DNA of 64,000 bases from Devosia faecipullorum (GTDB lineage: Bacteria; Pseudomonadota; Alphaproteobacteria; Rhizobiales; Devosiaceae), in NCBI RefSeq assembly GCF_015158295.1, contig NZ_JACDXV010000005.1, forward strand, positions 62,001-126,000, given 5' to 3'. Below, in pieces: positions 34,889-45,112 of the stretch (position 1 is its first letter; each line of letters starts with the position of its first letter). A program made the translations under genes and the position numbers. Below the pieces are notes generated by a model. It was given only the letters and a program-made list of their open reading frames with translations, ran no database searches and was not told the DNA's origin.

Positions 34889-36280
34889 TCAGGCGCGGCT
34901 ATGGGCCACGATAAAATCTTCGATCGCGCGCTGGTCATTGGCCAACACGGTTACCCGCTCGGGGCGGTCATAGAGATCGCTCATCCATCCGGGCAGCGCT
35001 GGTTCGACAGCCGCAGCCTCGCACACGGCGGCAGGGAACTTGGCGGGATGCGCCGTGGCCAGCGTAATCATCGGCACATCAGCACGCGGCAGGCTGCGGG
35101 CAACACCCACGCCGACCGCGGTATGGGGGTCGAGCAGATAGCCGCTATCCGCCCTGGTGCTGGCGATGACCTGGCGCGTTGCGTTTTCGTCGGTCGTCCC
35201 AGCCGCAAAGTCGCGGCGGATGCCAGCGATGGCTTTTTCCGGCAAATCAAAGCCGCCGGACTGCTTCAGACCGGCCATCATGCGGGTAACGGCTCCCGCA
35301 TCGCGCCCCGCGCTTTCGAACAGCAGCCGCTCGAAATTGGAAGAAATCTGGATGTCCATGGAAGGGCTGATGGTCGGCTCGACGCCATTCATCTCGTAGC
35401 GCCCAGTGTCCATAGTGCGTCGCAAGATGTCATTGGCGTTGGTCGCGATCACCAGCTTGTCGATGGGCAGGCCCATCATCTTGGCGCAGTAGCCGGCAAA
35501 AATATCGCCGAAATTGCCGGTCGGCACGGTGAAGCTGACCGGACGATGCGGCGCGCCGAGCGAGACTGCAGCAGTGAAATAATAGACGATCTGCGCGACG
35601 ATGCGGCCCCAATTGATGGAGTTTACGCCAGACAGGCGGACACGGTCGCGGAAACCGACATTGTTGAACAAGGCCTTCACCGCGTCCTGGCAATCGTCAA
35701 ACGTGCCTTCAAGCGCGATATTGTGGACATTGGCGTCCAACACCGTGGTCATCTGCCGGCGTTGCACCTCGGATGTGCGCCCAAGGGGGTGGAGGATGAA
35801 GATGTCGGTGCTGTCCCGGCCCCGGAAGGCTTCGATGGCCGCGGAGCCGGTATCGCCCGAGGTTGCCCCCACAATGGTCGCCCTCAGACCACGTTCGGCC
35901 AGGATATGATCCATGATGCGGCTCAGGAACTGCATGGCCACGTCCTTGAACGCCAGCGTCGGCCCATGGAACAGTTCGAGCACGAAATGACCGGGCTCCA
36001 GTTCCACCAATGGCGCCACAGAGGGATGACGGAACGCGGCATAGGCCTCGTCGATGATCGCCTTGAGCTTGTCTCCCGCAATATCGCCATCGACGAAACG
36101 CGAGATGATGGCATAGGCCACGTCCGCATAGGGCCTGCCGGCAAAGGAAGCGATCTCCTCGCGGCTGATCTGAGGCCAGCTGGCGGGGACGTAAAGGCCA
36201 CCATCGCTGGCGAGACCAGCCAAAACTGCGTCAGAGAAGCCGAGCACCGGCGCCTTGCCGCGCGTTGAAACAAACTGCAT
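34889..36280 (-). CDS. thrC: Threonine synthase
   Basis: ThrC converts O-phosphohomoserine to threonine with PLP. The 463-residue protein has the N-terminal block MQFVSTRGKAPVLGFSDAVL, the PLP-binding lysine at residue 112 in GPTLAFKDVAMQF, and a phosphate loop VPTGNFGDIFAGY. SGDTGSAAIEAF is another conserved block. Length fits the long (class II) type. It starts 74 bases downstream of SURF1 and leads into the M16 peptidase after 24 bases, so the last four genes of the region may form one unit. Confidence 0.97.
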   Translation of the reverse strand: MQFVSTRGKAPVLGFSDAVLAGLASDGGLYVPASWPQISREEIASFAGRPYADVAYAIISRFVDGDIAGDKLKAIIDEAYAAFRHPSVAPLVELEPGHFVLELFHGPTLAFKDVAMQFLSRIMDHILAERGLRATIVGATSGDTGSAAIEAFRGRDSTDIFILHPLGRTSEVQRRQMTTVLDANVHNIALEGTFDDCQDAVKALFNNVGFRDRVRLSGVNSINWGRIVAQIVYYFTAAVSLGAPHRPVSFTVPTGNFGDIFAGYCAKMMGLPIDKLVIATNANDILRRTMDTGRYEMNGVEPTISPSMDIQISSNFERLLFESAGRDAGAVTRMMAGLKQSGGFDLPEKAIAGIRRDFAAGTTDENATRQVIASTRADSGYLLDPHTAVGVGVARSLPRADVPMITLATAHPAKFPAAVCEAAAVEPALPGWMSDLYDRPERVTVLANDQRAIEDFIVAHSRA

Positions 36281-36354
36281 CGGGGGGAAGAGCCCTTCTA
36301 GAATTGCTGCAACCTAGTCAAACATGAAAGCAGCCGCAAGGTTTGCAGCAAGCA

Positions 36355-37128
36355 TCACTCCGTCGAGGGGGCAGCGCGGGACTGGCGCCAAAGCCAGAAC
36401 CCCAGCATGAGGATCGCGACGATGGCAAAACCGTACCAGGTCAGCGCATAGCCCAGGTGATTGTTGGAGAAGCTGATCATGGTCTCGCCACCCTGCGGAA
36501 GATCGCCATCGGGGCCAGCGGGAAGATCGACATAAAAAGGCGCTACCGGCGCCAGCGCAGGATCGATCATCGCCGCCATGCGCTGCGGATCGCGGACCCA
36601 TTCGATACGCGAGGACATATTGGGCTCGGGAACCATGAAGCCAGCCAGTTCGCCGGGGCGCAGCAGACCCTCTATGCTGACCGGTCCCGTCTCGGCGCTG
36701 TCCAACTCCCCCAATATTGCCGCTTCCTGATAGTGGTCCGGCACGAAACCGCGATTAACAAATATTGTACCGCCGCCGGTCAGCGCAAACGGCGTCACGA
36801 CCCAATAGCCAGGGCCCGAGAAACGGCCGCGCGCGTCGGAAAGACTGGTGAAAACCGTCAATGTCTGGGTGTAGAGGAAACGTCCGGTGAGCGTCACCGG
36901 CTGAAAATTCCACGTCTGCATATCGAGATCGGGCCAGTCAGCGGCCGGCGGAGCCGGAATTGGTTCGGCAAACAATCTCGCATCGACGGCCGCTATCAGC
37001 GCTTCCTTTTCGGCCAGCCGATCCATCTGCCACTGGCCGAGAAACAGACAGGCACCCGCCAGAAGCAACATGAGTGCGGTGAATAGCCAGTCGGTCCAGC
37101 GCTGCCTTCTACGTATGCCCGTGGTCAC
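36355..37128 (-). CDS. SURF1 family cytochrome oxidase assembly protein
   Basis: SURF1 helps insert heme a into subunit I of cytochrome c oxidase. The 257-residue protein has an N-terminal and a C-terminal membrane helix (LFTALMLLLAGACLFLGQWQ and YGFAIVAILMLGFWLW) enclosing a periplasmic domain. Family blocks are LGQWQMDRLAEKEAL, the PGYWVVTPF segment, INRGFV-like FVNRGFVP, and the terminal NNHLGYALTWYGFA. Location after coxC, separated by a terminator, agrees with its role. The start at 37128 yields an Arg-rich cytoplasmic lead. Confidence 0.94.
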   Translation of the reverse strand: MTTGIRRRQRWTDWLFTALMLLLAGACLFLGQWQMDRLAEKEALIAAVDARLFAEPIPAPPAADWPDLDMQTWNFQPVTLTGRFLYTQTLTVFTSLSDARGRFSGPGYWVVTPFALTGGGTIFVNRGFVPDHYQEAAILGELDSAETGPVSIEGLLRPGELAGFMVPEPNMSSRIEWVRDPQRMAAMIDPALAPVAPFYVDLPAGPDGDLPQGGETMISFSNNHLGYALTWYGFAIVAILMLGFWLWRQSRAAPSTE

Positions 37129-37208
37129 GATCTACCCTCACAGCAGCGATTTCGACAACAGGGATCGATCAGGACGCGACGGGGCTCGCTCAAGATCGTT
37201 CTCCAAAG

Positions 37209-37236
37209 AAAAAAGGGCGCAGCCATGCCGCGCCCT
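37209..37236 (-). terminator. Intrinsic terminator of the cox operon
   Basis: On the minus strand AGGGCGC, a 9-base loop and GCGCCCT are followed by six T residues. It lies 24 bases past the coxC stop and separates the cox cluster from SURF1-thrC. Confidence 0.8.
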
Positions 37237-37259
37237 CCAATTCATTTTCCGCGCGCCAC

Positions 37260-38096
37260 TCAGTGGCCCAGCGTCACGCCCCAGGCGCCCCAGACATAGA
37301 TCGAGGCGAACAGGAAAAGCCAGACCACGTCCACGAAATGCCAGTACCAGGCAGCAAATTCGAAGCCGAGATGACGTTCACGGGTGAAGTCGCCACGCTC
37401 CGCGCGGATCAGGCAGACCGCGAGGAAGATCGTCCCGATAAGCACGTGGAAACCGTGGAAGCCTGTCGCCATGACGAAGGCGGAACCATAGAGATTGCCG
37501 TTGAACGAGAACCCGGCATGCGAATATTCCAGCGCCTGCACAAAGGTGAACATCACGCCCAGTGCGACGGTCAGCGCCAGACCCCAGCGCAGGCCCTTGC
37601 GGTCGCCTTCGAGCAGGGCATGGTGAGCCCAGGTCACGGTGGTGCCGGAGGTCAGCAGGATCAGCGTGTTAAAAAGGGGCAGATGGAATGGGTCGAACAA
37701 TTCGATGCCGTTGAGCGGCCAATGACCGCCGGTGACGGCCATGCGGGCATATTGCTCAACGTCGTCCCAGCGGAAGAATGCATCGAAATAGGCCCAGAAC
37801 CAGGCCGCGAAGAATGCAACTTCCGAGGCGATAAACAGCATCATCCCGTAGCGGTGATGGATCTGCACCACTGGCGTATGGCTGACGCCGTCATTGGCTT
37901 CCTTCACTACATCGGACCACCACGCATACATGGTGTACAGCACGCCGGCGAGTCCGATGAAGAACACCCAGGGGGTCCAATCCTGCATCCAGGCAATGGC
38001 GCCGATCATCATGACGAAGATGGCGACCGACATGACGAACGGCCAGGGGCTCGGTTCGACCATGTGATAGTCATGGTTCTTTTCAATGGCGGCCAT
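37260..38096 (-). CDS. ctaE: Cytochrome c oxidase subunit III
   Basis: Subunit III of the aa3 oxidase, a 278-residue protein with seven membrane helices that stabilises proton pumping. Conserved blocks include [25 protein letters not shown] with the lipid-site Glu, and [14 protein letters not shown] and [13 protein letters not shown] near the end. The ATG at 38096 gives the canonical start; the frame is open to 38261 across the end of cox11. It starts 2 bases downstream of the cox11 stop, with no room for an own promoter. It ends the cox operon before a terminator. Confidence 0.97.
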   Translation of the reverse strand: MAAIEKNHDYHMVEPSPWPFVMSVAIFVMMIGAIAWMQDWTPWVFFIGLAGVLYTMYAWWSDVVKEANDGVSHTPVVQIHHRYGMMLFIASEVAFFAAWFWAYFDAFFRWDDVEQYARMAVTGGHWPLNGIELFDPFHLPLFNTLILLTSGTTVTWAHHALLEGDRKGLRWGLALTVALGVMFTFVQALEYSHAGFSFNGNLYGSAFVMATGFHGFHVLIGTIFLAVCLIRAERGDFTRERHLGFEFAAWYWHFVDVVWLFLFASIYVWGAWGVTLGH

Positions 38097-38098
38097 GT

Positions 38099-38665
38099 TC
38101 AGCTTCCCTCGTTGTCTGAAGCGTAGAAAGTATAAGAGAGCGTGATCTCTTTGATGGTGTTGAGTTCGGGATTGTCGTCGAGATCGGGATCGATGAAGAA
38201 GACGATGGGCATTTCCACCGTCTCGCCCGGTTGCAGCGTCTGCTCGGTAAAGCAGAAGCACTCGATCTTGTTGAAATAAATCCCGGCCTTTTCTGGCACG
38301 ACGTTAAAAATCGCCTGCCCGGTCATCGGTTTATCCGAATTGTTGGTGGCGATGTAGTTGACCGTGTCGACCTGGCCGATCTTGTCGGTGATCGGGGCAG
38401 CGGCCTTGATCGTCCAGGGGAGCGCCCGCTCGACATTGACGTCGAAGCGCACCTTCATCTCGCGGGCGATGATGCCCTTGGGGTTTTCGGCGGCAATCTG
38501 CGGCGTACCGCCGAAGCCCGTGACCTGGCAGAACATCTGATAGAGCGGCACTGCTGCGAAGGCCAGACCAACCATGCCGACAACCAGCACAGCCAGCGTC
38601 AGCGCGACGCGGCTATTGTTGCGATTGTTGGCATCGGGCTGAAATGGAGCAGTAGAATCGGCCAT
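38099..38665 (-). CDS. ctaG: Cytochrome c oxidase assembly protein Cox11/CtaG
   Basis: Cox11 delivers copper to the CuB site of subunit I. The 188-residue protein has one N-terminal membrane helix ([22 protein letters not shown]) then a periplasmic beta domain. The copper-binding motif CFCFTEQ lies near residue 135, and a further Cys lies in [10 protein letters not shown]. Both are essential in the family. Its start overlaps the stop of the upstream CoxF-like gene by one base (TAATG), so the two are coupled. Confidence 0.96.
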   Translation of the reverse strand: MADSTAPFQPDANNRNNSRVALTLAVLVVGMVGLAFAAVPLYQMFCQVTGFGGTPQIAAENPKGIIAREMKVRFDVNVERALPWTIKAAAPITDKIGQVDTVNYIATNNSDKPMTGQAIFNVVPEKAGIYFNKIECFCFTEQTLQPGETVEMPIVFFIDPDLDDNPELNTIKEITLSYTFYASDNEGS

Positions 38666-38850
38666 TACAGCGCCCGATCGAGAAGGCCCGGCCCCATCTT
38701 GACGATGGTCAGCACGTAAAACGTCAATGCAAACAGGATCAGCGCGCCGGCGAGCGCCACCGAACGGCGGCGACGCTGCTTGCGAAACGCGGCGTCCTGT
38801 TCGGGTGTCATGTTATTCGGCGCGAGATGCGCGCCGGTCTGGGTGGCCAT
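38665..38850 (-). CDS. CoxF-like small membrane protein
   Basis: A 61-residue protein with a polar, Arg-rich N-terminus (KQRRRRS) and one membrane helix (VALAGALILFALTFYVLTIV). Alphaproteobacterial oxidase clusters have such a small gene between ctaB and cox11, often called coxF, of unproven role in assembly. It is tightly packed: it starts right after the ctaB stop (TGATATG) and its stop overlaps the cox11 start. Sequence alone gives no catalytic residues. Confidence 0.85.
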   Translation of the reverse strand: MATQTGAHLAPNNMTPEQDAAFRKQRRRRSVALAGALILFALTFYVLTIVKMGPGLLDRAL

Positions 38851-38851
38851 A

Positions 38852-39781
38852 TCAGATCACTCCCAGCCTGAGGGCAAAATTGTCGATGAGCAGCGCCAGA
38901 AACAGCAGGAAAAGGTAGCTCAGCGAATAGGTGAAAAGTGAACGGGCAGTGCGCCGCATCTCGACCCCTTCAGGGGCCCGCAGCAAACGCACTGACAACC
39001 AGACGAAGCCAAGGCCGGTGGCGAGCGCGACAGCGCCGTAAATCCAGCTCGAAAACCCGAGCCAGATCGGCAGCAGGCTGGAAAGGGCCAAGGCCAGGGA
39101 ATAGACGAAAATCTGCTTTCTGGTGGACTTTTCACCGACCACATTGGGCATCATCGGCACGCCCGCTGCGCCGTAATCGCCCTGCTTGTACAGCGCCAGC
39201 GCCCAGAAGTGCGGGGGTGTCCAGAGGAAGATGATGAGGAAGAGCGCGAAGCTCTCCCAGCTCAGCGTGCCGGTCACGGCGGCCCAGCCGACCATGGGCG
39301 GGAAAGCCCCGGCAGCGCCGCCAATGACGATATTCTGCGGCGTCGAGCGCTTGAGCCAGATCGTATAGACGACGGCATAGAAAAAGATGGTGAAGGCGAG
39401 GAAACCACCGGCCACCCAATTTGTCGCCAGGCCCAGAAGCGTCACCGAAAAAACCGCGAGCACCAGACCGAAGATCAGGGCGTCTTCCTTGACCATGCGG
39501 CCGGCGGGAATGGGGCGGTTGATCGTGCGGCTCATCACCGCGTCGATATCGGCGTCATACCACATATTGAGTGAACCCGAGGCGCCGGCTCCGATGGCGA
39601 TACAGGCAATGGCGATGAAGCCGATAATCGGATTGATGGCAGCGGGAGCCACCAGCATGCCGACCAGAGCCGTAAACACGACCAGCGACATGACACGCGG
39701 CTTGAGCAGTGCGAGATAATCCTCGACACGCGCTCCTCCTGTCATGACGGCATTGTCTGCCCTGTCGTCGATATATGCCAC
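38852..39781 (-). CDS. ctaB: Protoheme IX farnesyltransferase (heme O synthase)
   Basis: CtaB adds a farnesyl group to heme B to make heme O, the precursor of heme A for the oxidase. The 309-residue protein has about nine membrane helices. The prenyl-diphosphate motif [23 protein letters not shown] is the first Asp-rich site; only its NxxxDxxxD pattern is cited as evidence. [14 protein letters not shown] and [11 protein letters not shown] are further signatures. It lies between coxA (67 bases upstream) and the CoxF-like gene. A second membrane enzyme, CtaA, is not in the window. Confidence 0.97.
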   Translation of the reverse strand: MAYIDDRADNAVMTGGARVEDYLALLKPRVMSLVVFTALVGMLVAPAAINPIIGFIAIACIAIGAGASGSLNMWYDADIDAVMSRTINRPIPAGRMVKEDALIFGLVLAVFSVTLLGLATNWVAGGFLAFTIFFYAVVYTIWLKRSTPQNIVIGGAAGAFPPMVGWAAVTGTLSWESFALFLIIFLWTPPHFWALALYKQGDYGAAGVPMMPNVVGEKSTRKQIFVYSLALALSSLLPIWLGFSSWIYGAVALATGLGFVWLSVRLLRAPEGVEMRRTARSLFTYSLSYLFLLFLALLIDNFALRLGVI

Positions 39782-39848
39782 TGGTCTTTCCTTGATAGAG
39801 CGAACCGCACCCCAGGGGCGCGATCCGCGGATCCTGTCTGAGAGACGC

Positions 39849-41543
39849 TTAGTGAGCGTTCTTGGAGTCGATGCGGGGCAGCGTCGAGAACTGGTGGAAC
39901 GGCGGAGGCGAGCTCAGGGTCCATTCCAGCGTGGTCGCGCCATCGCCCCACGGATTGTCGCCGGCCAGGCGCTTCTTCCGAACGGCTTCCCAGGTCGCAT
40001 AGAAGAAAATGACCATGGCAACGAAGGTGATGTAGTAGCCGATCGATGACACGCGGTTCCACAGCGCGAAGGCGTCGGGATAGTCGACATAGCGACGCGG
40101 CATGCCGGCCAGGCCCAGGAAGTGCTGCGGGAAGAAAATCAGGTTCACACCGATGAACATCACCCAGAAATGCAGCTTGCCTAGGAACTCGGAGTACATG
40201 TAGCCGAACATCTTGGGGAACCAGTAATACCAGCCCGCAAAGATCGAGAACACGGCGCCCAGCGAGAGCACGTAGTGGAAGTGCGCCACGACGTAATAAG
40301 TGTCGTGCAGGGCACGGTCGGCACCGGCATTGGCCAGCACCACACCGGTCACACCACCCACGGTGAACAGGAAGATGAAGCCGATGGCCCACAGCATTGG
40401 CGTGCGGAAGGTGATGGAACCGCCCCACATGGTGGCGATCCAGGAGAAGATCTTCACGCCTGTCGGCACCGCAATCACCATGGTGGCGGCAACGAAATAG
40501 CGCTGCACGTCAAGGCTCAGGCCGGTCGTGTACATGTGGTGCGCCCAGACGACGAAGCCGACGAACCCGATGGCGACCATAGCGTAAGCCATGGCCATAT
40601 AGCCAAAGACAGGCTTGCGGCTGAACGTTGCTACGATGTGGCTGATCATGCCGAAGCCGGGCAGGATCATGATGTACACTTCGGGGTGACCGAAGAACCA
40701 GAACAGATGCTGATAGAGAACCGGGTCACCGCCGCCTTCAGGAGCAAAGAAAGTGGTGCCGAAATTGCGGTCGGTCAGCATCATGGTGATGGCGCCAGCC
40801 AGGACCGGCAGGGCCAGCAGTAGCAGGAATGCCGTCACCAGCACCGACCATGCAAAGAGCGGCATCTTGTGCAGCGTCATGCCCGGAGCGCGCATGTTGA
40901 GGATGGTGGTGATGAGGTTGATCGAGCCCAGGATCGAGCTGACGCCAGCGACGTGCAACGAGAAGATCACGAAATCGGTTGCCGGACCCGGATGACCGGA
41001 GGTCGCCAGGGGCGGATACGCCGTCCAGCCACCACCGAAGCCCAAGGCGCCCGACGGCCCCTCGAAGAACATGGAGAGGATCGTCAGTAGCAGCGCCGGC
41101 GGCAGCAGCCAGAACGCGATATTGTTGATGCGCGGGAAAGCAGTGTCGGGCGCACCCACCATCAGCGGCGCGAAATAGTTCGCGAAGCCGCCCATGGTCG
41201 CAGGCATCACGGTGAAGAACACCATGATCAGCGCGTGGGCCGAAACGAATACGTTGAACATGTGCTTGCCGGCATCGAGCGCCGCATCGCCATCGACGCC
41301 ATAGGCCATGGCCGCCAGACCGTGGAAAATCTGGATGCCCGGCTCCTGCAATTCCATGCGCATGAGGCCGGAGAGCAAGCCGCCGATCACGCCGGCGACA
41401 ATAGAGAACACCAGGTACATGATACCGATGTCCTTGTGATTGGTCGAATAGACCCAGCGGCGCCAGCCGGTCGGAGTGTGATGATCGCTGCTGGCGTGAT
41501 CGTGCCCGGTCGCCTGGGCTTCGAGGTGCGTGGTATTTGCCAT
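39849..41543 (-). CDS. ctaD: Cytochrome c oxidase subunit I (aa3-type)
   Basis: The catalytic subunit that reduces oxygen and pumps protons, 564 residues and twelve membrane helices. The cross-linked His-Tyr site lies in [17 protein letters not shown] (landmark: HPEVY). HH of the CuB site ([11 protein letters not shown]), the K-channel segment, and the two heme-ligand histidines in [10 protein letters not shown] are present. [16 protein letters not shown] is family-typical. The N-terminus is His-rich ([10 protein letters not shown]). coxB lies just upstream, and the other oxidase genes follow in the usual alphaproteobacterial order. Confidence 0.98.
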   Translation of the reverse strand: MANTTHLEAQATGHDHASSDHHTPTGWRRWVYSTNHKDIGIMYLVFSIVAGVIGGLLSGLMRMELQEPGIQIFHGLAAMAYGVDGDAALDAGKHMFNVFVSAHALIMVFFTVMPATMGGFANYFAPLMVGAPDTAFPRINNIAFWLLPPALLLTILSMFFEGPSGALGFGGGWTAYPPLATSGHPGPATDFVIFSLHVAGVSSILGSINLITTILNMRAPGMTLHKMPLFAWSVLVTAFLLLLALPVLAGAITMMLTDRNFGTTFFAPEGGGDPVLYQHLFWFFGHPEVYIMILPGFGMISHIVATFSRKPVFGYMAMAYAMVAIGFVGFVVWAHHMYTTGLSLDVQRYFVAATMVIAVPTGVKIFSWIATMWGGSITFRTPMLWAIGFIFLFTVGGVTGVVLANAGADRALHDTYYVVAHFHYVLSLGAVFSIFAGWYYWFPKMFGYMYSEFLGKLHFWVMFIGVNLIFFPQHFLGLAGMPRRYVDYPDAFALWNRVSSIGYYITFVAMVIFFYATWEAVRKKRLAGDNPWGDGATTLEWTLSSPPPFHQFSTLPRIDSKNAH

Positions 41544-41567
41544 TTTCTGGTCCTCTTACCCTATATC

Positions 41568-42485
41568 CTAAAGCGCCGGCAGAACGGCAGCAGCAGTGGC
41601 GTAGTCACGGCTCTCGGTAAAGGCCGACATGAAGGCCTCATATTCCTCGGCGCTGACTACGCGAACGGCGATCGGCATATAGGCGTGATCCTTGCCGCAA
41701 AGCTCCGAGCACTGGCCGTAATAGATGCCGGTTTCGCGCGCGTTGAACCACGTCTCGTTCAGGCGACCTGGCACGGCGTCCACCTTGATGCCGAAGGACG
41801 GCACGGCAAAGGCATGGATCACGCCAGAAGGGCTGGCCGTGATCTGCAGACGTACGGTGGTGTCGACCGGAACGACGAGTTCATTATTGACTGCCAGAAG
41901 GCGGGGCTGGCCCGGCTTGGTCTCGGCGATTTCTTCTTCGGAAAGAATATTGGAATCGAAGGCAACACCCTGATCCACATATTCATAATTCCAGTACCAT
42001 TGCTCGCCGGACGCCTTGACGGTCAGGCTGGCTGCCGGAACCTCGACTTCGCCCATGGAGAAGATGTTGGCACCCAGATATTTGCGCTCACCATCAGGCA
42101 CAGTCATCTGATCGGAGAGAACACCGAAAGACGGGATGGCGATAACCACCAGCATCAGAATGGGAACCACGGTCCAGATCACTTCGACCAGGGTATTGTG
42201 GGTGAAGCGCGCCGGCACCGGATTAGCCTTGGCGTTAAACCGCACCACCACAATCACCAGCAGCGCCAACACCAGCACCACGATGAGGGAAATCGACCAC
42301 ATCAGGACACCATCGTGGAAGGCCACGATTGAATCCATGATCGGAGTCACGGAGGGCTGCAAATGAAACTGGCCCGGCTCGGGATGCCCCGCACTGCTCT
42401 GCTGCGCAACAGCAAGAGCCGGCGCGAATGCCAGCGCGGCAGCCGCAAGGGGCCCCATCTTTCTAAAGAACTGCCCGGTCACCAT
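41568..42485 (-). CDS. ctaC: Cytochrome c oxidase subunit II
   Basis: Subunit II takes electrons from cytochrome c through the CuA centre. The 305-residue precursor has a signal peptide (LAAAALAFAPALAVAQQ), two membrane helices, then a cupredoxin domain. The CuA site is YGQCSELCGKDHAYMP, with both cysteines, the Glu, His and Met ligands. The upstream histidine is in GVIHAFAVPSFG, and the electron-entry aromatic cluster is QWYWNYEY. It is the first gene of the cox operon; its promoter must lie between 42486 and about 42600. Confidence 0.98.
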   Translation of the reverse strand: MVTGQFFRKMGPLAAAALAFAPALAVAQQSSAGHPEPGQFHLQPSVTPIMDSIVAFHDGVLMWSISLIVVLVLALLVIVVVRFNAKANPVPARFTHNTLVEVIWTVVPILMLVVIAIPSFGVLSDQMTVPDGERKYLGANIFSMGEVEVPAASLTVKASGEQWYWNYEYVDQGVAFDSNILSEEEIAETKPGQPRLLAVNNELVVPVDTTVRLQITASPSGVIHAFAVPSFGIKVDAVPGRLNETWFNARETGIYYGQCSELCGKDHAYMPIAVRVVSAEEYEAFMSAFTESRDYATAAAVLPAL

Positions 42486-42815
42486 ATACCCCCTATCGAC
42501 ATGTTCTGGCGGCGTGCACCGAGCGAGAATGAGGGGCTTTTTGCGGCATAGCTAACGCCGCCCCGACTCAACTTCGGAGCGCAATACTCAATGGCCAGCT
42601 AAATCACATTGCACAGCGGGAGTCTATTGCGGCCTTGCGTCGTTGCGCTGCGGCAAATTGCAGCCATATTATTGTCGCATCGCCTCACCACCGCCGCACT
42701 TTTCCTCGAGAACGAGCAGGAAATCCGGGGTTTGGTTGACAGCATCCGACCGCTGTCGGAAACAAACTCAACCCTTTGCGCGCTGCGCCGATTCGGCAGG
42801 AGAAATAATAAAGTG
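42486..42815. other. 330-bp divergent spacer between coxB and IalB gene
   Basis: No gene is seen. A TTGACA at 42736-42741 is followed by a perfect dyad TCCGAC-CGCT-GTCGGA (42746-42761), which could be a regulatory site for the IalB gene, but no convincing -10 follows at the usual distance. On the minus strand near coxB a TTGAGT and TATGCC pair has only 15-base spacing, a weak promoter at best. The open frame from 42609 into the IalB gene lacks similarity. Confidence 0.45.
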
Positions 42816-43367
42816 ATGATCTGGGCAAAGCGGATTGGCGCGCTTGGTACACTTGTTCTCGGTGCGGTTTCCGCCGGTATTCTTGCAATGCCGGCCGCGG
42901 CGCAAGGCACGATCCGTGGCGAATATGGCGACTGGCAGATGAGTTGCGACACGCCGCCCGGCGCGAGCTTCGAACAATGCGCCATCATTCAGAACGTTCT
43001 GGCCGAAGATCAGCCCAATGTCGGTCTCTCGGTCATCACGCTGCGCACTGCCGACCGGCAGGCGAGGCTGCTTCGCATACTCGCCCCGCTGGGCGTGCTG
43101 CTGGTCCGCGACGATCCTGAGCGCAATGACGGCAGCCTCATTCCCGGCCTTGGGCTGAGTGTCGACGACACCAATCTTGGCTGGGTTCCCTTCGTGCGCT
43201 GCCTACCCAATGGCTGCATTGCCGAAGTGGTTATGGACGACACGCTCGTTGAGACCCTTTCGAAGGGCGAGACCGCCTATTTCATCGTCTTCAAGACACC
43301 TGAGGAAGGTATCGGCATTCCCGTTTCTCTGGACGGCTTCGCCGAGGGCTTCGCCGCCCTGCCCTGA
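42816..43367 (+). CDS. Invasion-associated locus B (IalB) family protein
   Basis: A 183-residue periplasmic protein. Signal peptide: GALGTLVLGAVSAGILAMPAAAQ. The mature start GEYGDWQMSCDTPPG, with a second Cys in FEQCAI, and the later pair in FVRCLPNGCIAEV are the family hallmarks. IalB was named for Bartonella red-cell entry, but homologues are common in free-living Rhizobiales, so no virulence is implied. The ATG at 42816 follows AGGAG by 13 bases; a GTG at 42813 is an alternative. A mismatched hairpin terminator separates it from the convergent DUF6101-like gene. Confidence 0.92.
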   Translation: MIWAKRIGALGTLVLGAVSAGILAMPAAAQGTIRGEYGDWQMSCDTPPGASFEQCAIIQNVLAEDQPNVGLSVITLRTADRQARLLRILAPLGVLLVRDDPERNDGSLIPGLGLSVDDTNLGWVPFVRCLPNGCIAEVVMDDTLVETLSKGETAYFIVFKTPEEGIGIPVSLDGFAEGFAALP

Positions 43368-43423
43368 TCTTGAGCGAGTTGCGCTTGTAGTCAAAGGCCA
43401 CCGTGCCACAATCCAAAATGAAG

Positions 43424-43457
43424 AAAGGGCCAACCGCACCACCAGTTGACCCTTTTT
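43424..43457. terminator. Probable bidirectional terminator
   Basis: Arms aaagggccaac and gttgacccttt pair with one mismatch around a 10-base loop, followed by TTTTTC in the plus direction. It lies between two convergent genes. Confidence 0.65.
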
Positions 43458-43480
43458 CGTTCTGCTTTGGAGGCAAATGG

Positions 43481-43996
43481 TCAGTTCGTCTCGAACTGGC
43501 CGGGCTTGCGACGGTTAAGAAAACGCGGGCGGCGCGAAGCTTCGGCGGCCAGCTTGCGGCGCGAGGAGGCATTGCCCAGCATCACCCCGTCAACCTGCTG
43601 GCTGTAGGGAAGATACGCGCCGTCGCCGGCCTTGATGAAAAGCGGCAGGCGCAGCTTCTTGCCCCAGTTCTGCCATTCAGCCACGACGTTGTGGTTTCCT
43701 TCCTCTTCAAACACCTTGTAATTGAGTTCGGCGTCGGAATGGACCAGTTCGATGGCGCTTGTGAGCAGTCCGTCCTCGGAAATGCTGGTCGCGACGGCAA
43801 CGCCGATAAACTCGGTGACCGGAACCTTGATCTTGATGGCGACGCCGCTCTGTTCAAGTTGCTTTCGCACGGTCACGGTCTTGACCGGATCCTTGGGGCC
43901 GTTGTCGTTAGCCGCCATGAACCGCCGCTCGGCAAGAGCAGGACGTCCGAAAGCCAGAACCGCCGCCGTTCCCTCCATTGCTACGCCATGAACCAT
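43481..43996 (-). CDS. DUF6101-like protein of unknown function
   Basis: A 171-residue cytoplasmic protein. The pattern VAIKIKVPVTEFIGVAVAT, IELVHSDAELNYKVFEEE, VVAEWQNWGKKLRLPLFIKAGDG and the Arg-rich end RRPRFLNRRKPGQ recalls DUF6101 of Rhizobiales; the assignment is from memory and moderate. The basic C-terminus might bind nucleic acid or membranes. The start at 43996 is supported by AGGAAGG about 8 bases upstream; a later ATG before AANDNGPKDP is an alternative. It is divergent from cysQ across a 262-base spacer. Confidence 0.75.
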   Translation of the reverse strand: MVHGVAMEGTAAVLAFGRPALAERRFMAANDNGPKDPVKTVTVRKQLEQSGVAIKIKVPVTEFIGVAVATSISEDGLLTSAIELVHSDAELNYKVFEEEGNHNVVAEWQNWGKKLRLPLFIKAGDGAYLPYSQQVDGVMLGNASSRRKLAAEASRRPRFLNRRKPGQFETN

Positions 43997-44258
43997 TTTG
44001 AAGCCTTCCTGTAACTTCGAGAGCCGATTTTTCGCTCTTCGTTTGTGAGGCCAATCTAGCGCGTCCCCTTACCCGCCCCCTTAATCGGTTCGGTTAAATT
44101 TATGTTGTTTTCCGAGAGGGTTAGCAGGGTATTGCACCCAGTCAGAAGCAATTAACCCACTTGTTTGGCACCCCGTTTACCTTGGCGGGCGAAGCGGACA
44201 TGGCCTCATGCCGGCTCAACTCTTGTCCAATTGACGGCCGCAGCATAAAAGGCCGCCC

Positions 44259-45098
44259 ATGCCCGCTTTCGCCCCGCCTTATGCCGATGACCTGGAACTG
44301 CTGCGCGCGACAGCGGTTGCCGGGGGCATTATCGCGTCGAGTTATTTCCGCCAGGACGTGAAGTCCTGGACCAAAGAGAACGCCTCCCCAGTGAGCGAGG
44401 CCGACATCGTGGTGGATCGCTTCCTCGCCGCCAACCTGCTTCAGGCCCGCCCCAATTATGGCTGGCTGAGTGAGGAAACCGCCGACAATCCCGGTCGGCT
44501 CGATTGCGAGCGCGTGTTCATCGTCGACCCCATAGACGGCACACGCGCCTTTCTGCGCGGCGAGGATTACTGGACCTTGTCGCTCGCTGTCGTCGAAAAC
44601 GGCGTGCCGGTGGCAGGCGTCGTCTATGCGCCGGCGCGGGACGAAATGTACGACGCCTATAAGGGTGGCGGCGCCAGGCTCAATGGTGAAAAACTGCGCA
44701 GGTCGCGCCGTGCCGGTGCACCGCCCCTCATTCCGGCGCCCGGTGCCGTACATCAGGAGATGCAGGCAGCGGGTCTGCATTATACGCGCGGCCCCGCCTA
44801 TCCGTCCCTGGCCTATCGGCTGGTGCAGGTTGCCACGGGCAGGCTCGATGCTGCCGTGGCCCGGCGCGGCGCACAGGACTGGGATATTGCCGGCGCCGCT
44901 GTCATCCTGGCCGAAGCGGGGCTCGATCTGGCCGACGTCTGCGCCGGGTTCCCGCAATTCAACAGACGAGATGTGCGCCATGGGGCGCTTGCGGCGTTGA
45001 GCGACATCAGCCTAAAACCCCTTGTTCATGCGGCGTTGCTCAAGGTCTACGGCTGTCCAGCCGACGCCGGCGCCAATACCGAAACCCCTTATCCCTGA
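44259..45098 (+). CDS. cysQ: 3'(2'),5'-bisphosphate nucleotidase CysQ / inositol monophosphatase family
   Basis: This magnesium phosphatase probably hydrolyses 3'-phosphoadenosine 5'-phosphate from sulfate assimilation, or an inositol phosphate. The 279-residue protein has the metal-binding blocks WLSEETADN, VDPIDGTRAFLRG and DWDIAGAAVILAEAG, with all key acidic residues. SPVSEADIVVDRFL lies upstream. The CysQ branch is favoured over IMPase by the RAFLRGEDYW segment, though this is not decisive. It begins at an ATG after a 262-base spacer and precedes the DUF4170 gene by 14 bases, an order seen in relatives. Confidence 0.88.
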   Translation: MPAFAPPYADDLELLRATAVAGGIIASSYFRQDVKSWTKENASPVSEADIVVDRFLAANLLQARPNYGWLSEETADNPGRLDCERVFIVDPIDGTRAFLRGEDYWTLSLAVVENGVPVAGVVYAPARDEMYDAYKGGGARLNGEKLRRSRRAGAPPLIPAPGAVHQEMQAAGLHYTRGPAYPSLAYRLVQVATGRLDAAVARRGAQDWDIAGAAVILAEAGLDLADVCAGFPQFNRRDVRHGALAALSDISLKPLVHAALLKVYGCPADAGANTETPYP

Positions 45099-45112
45099 AC
45101 CGGAGCTGACAG

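Noticed and set aside
33527..36268. Open frame of 913 codons on the plus strand opposite the M16 peptidase and thrC
   Set aside because: Spans two well-identified genes in antisense; composition is His/Gly/Arg rich and no domain is seen.
44081..44097. TTAA-N9-TTAA in the spacer before cysQ
   Set aside because: CtrA sites need a 7-base spacer; this one has 9.
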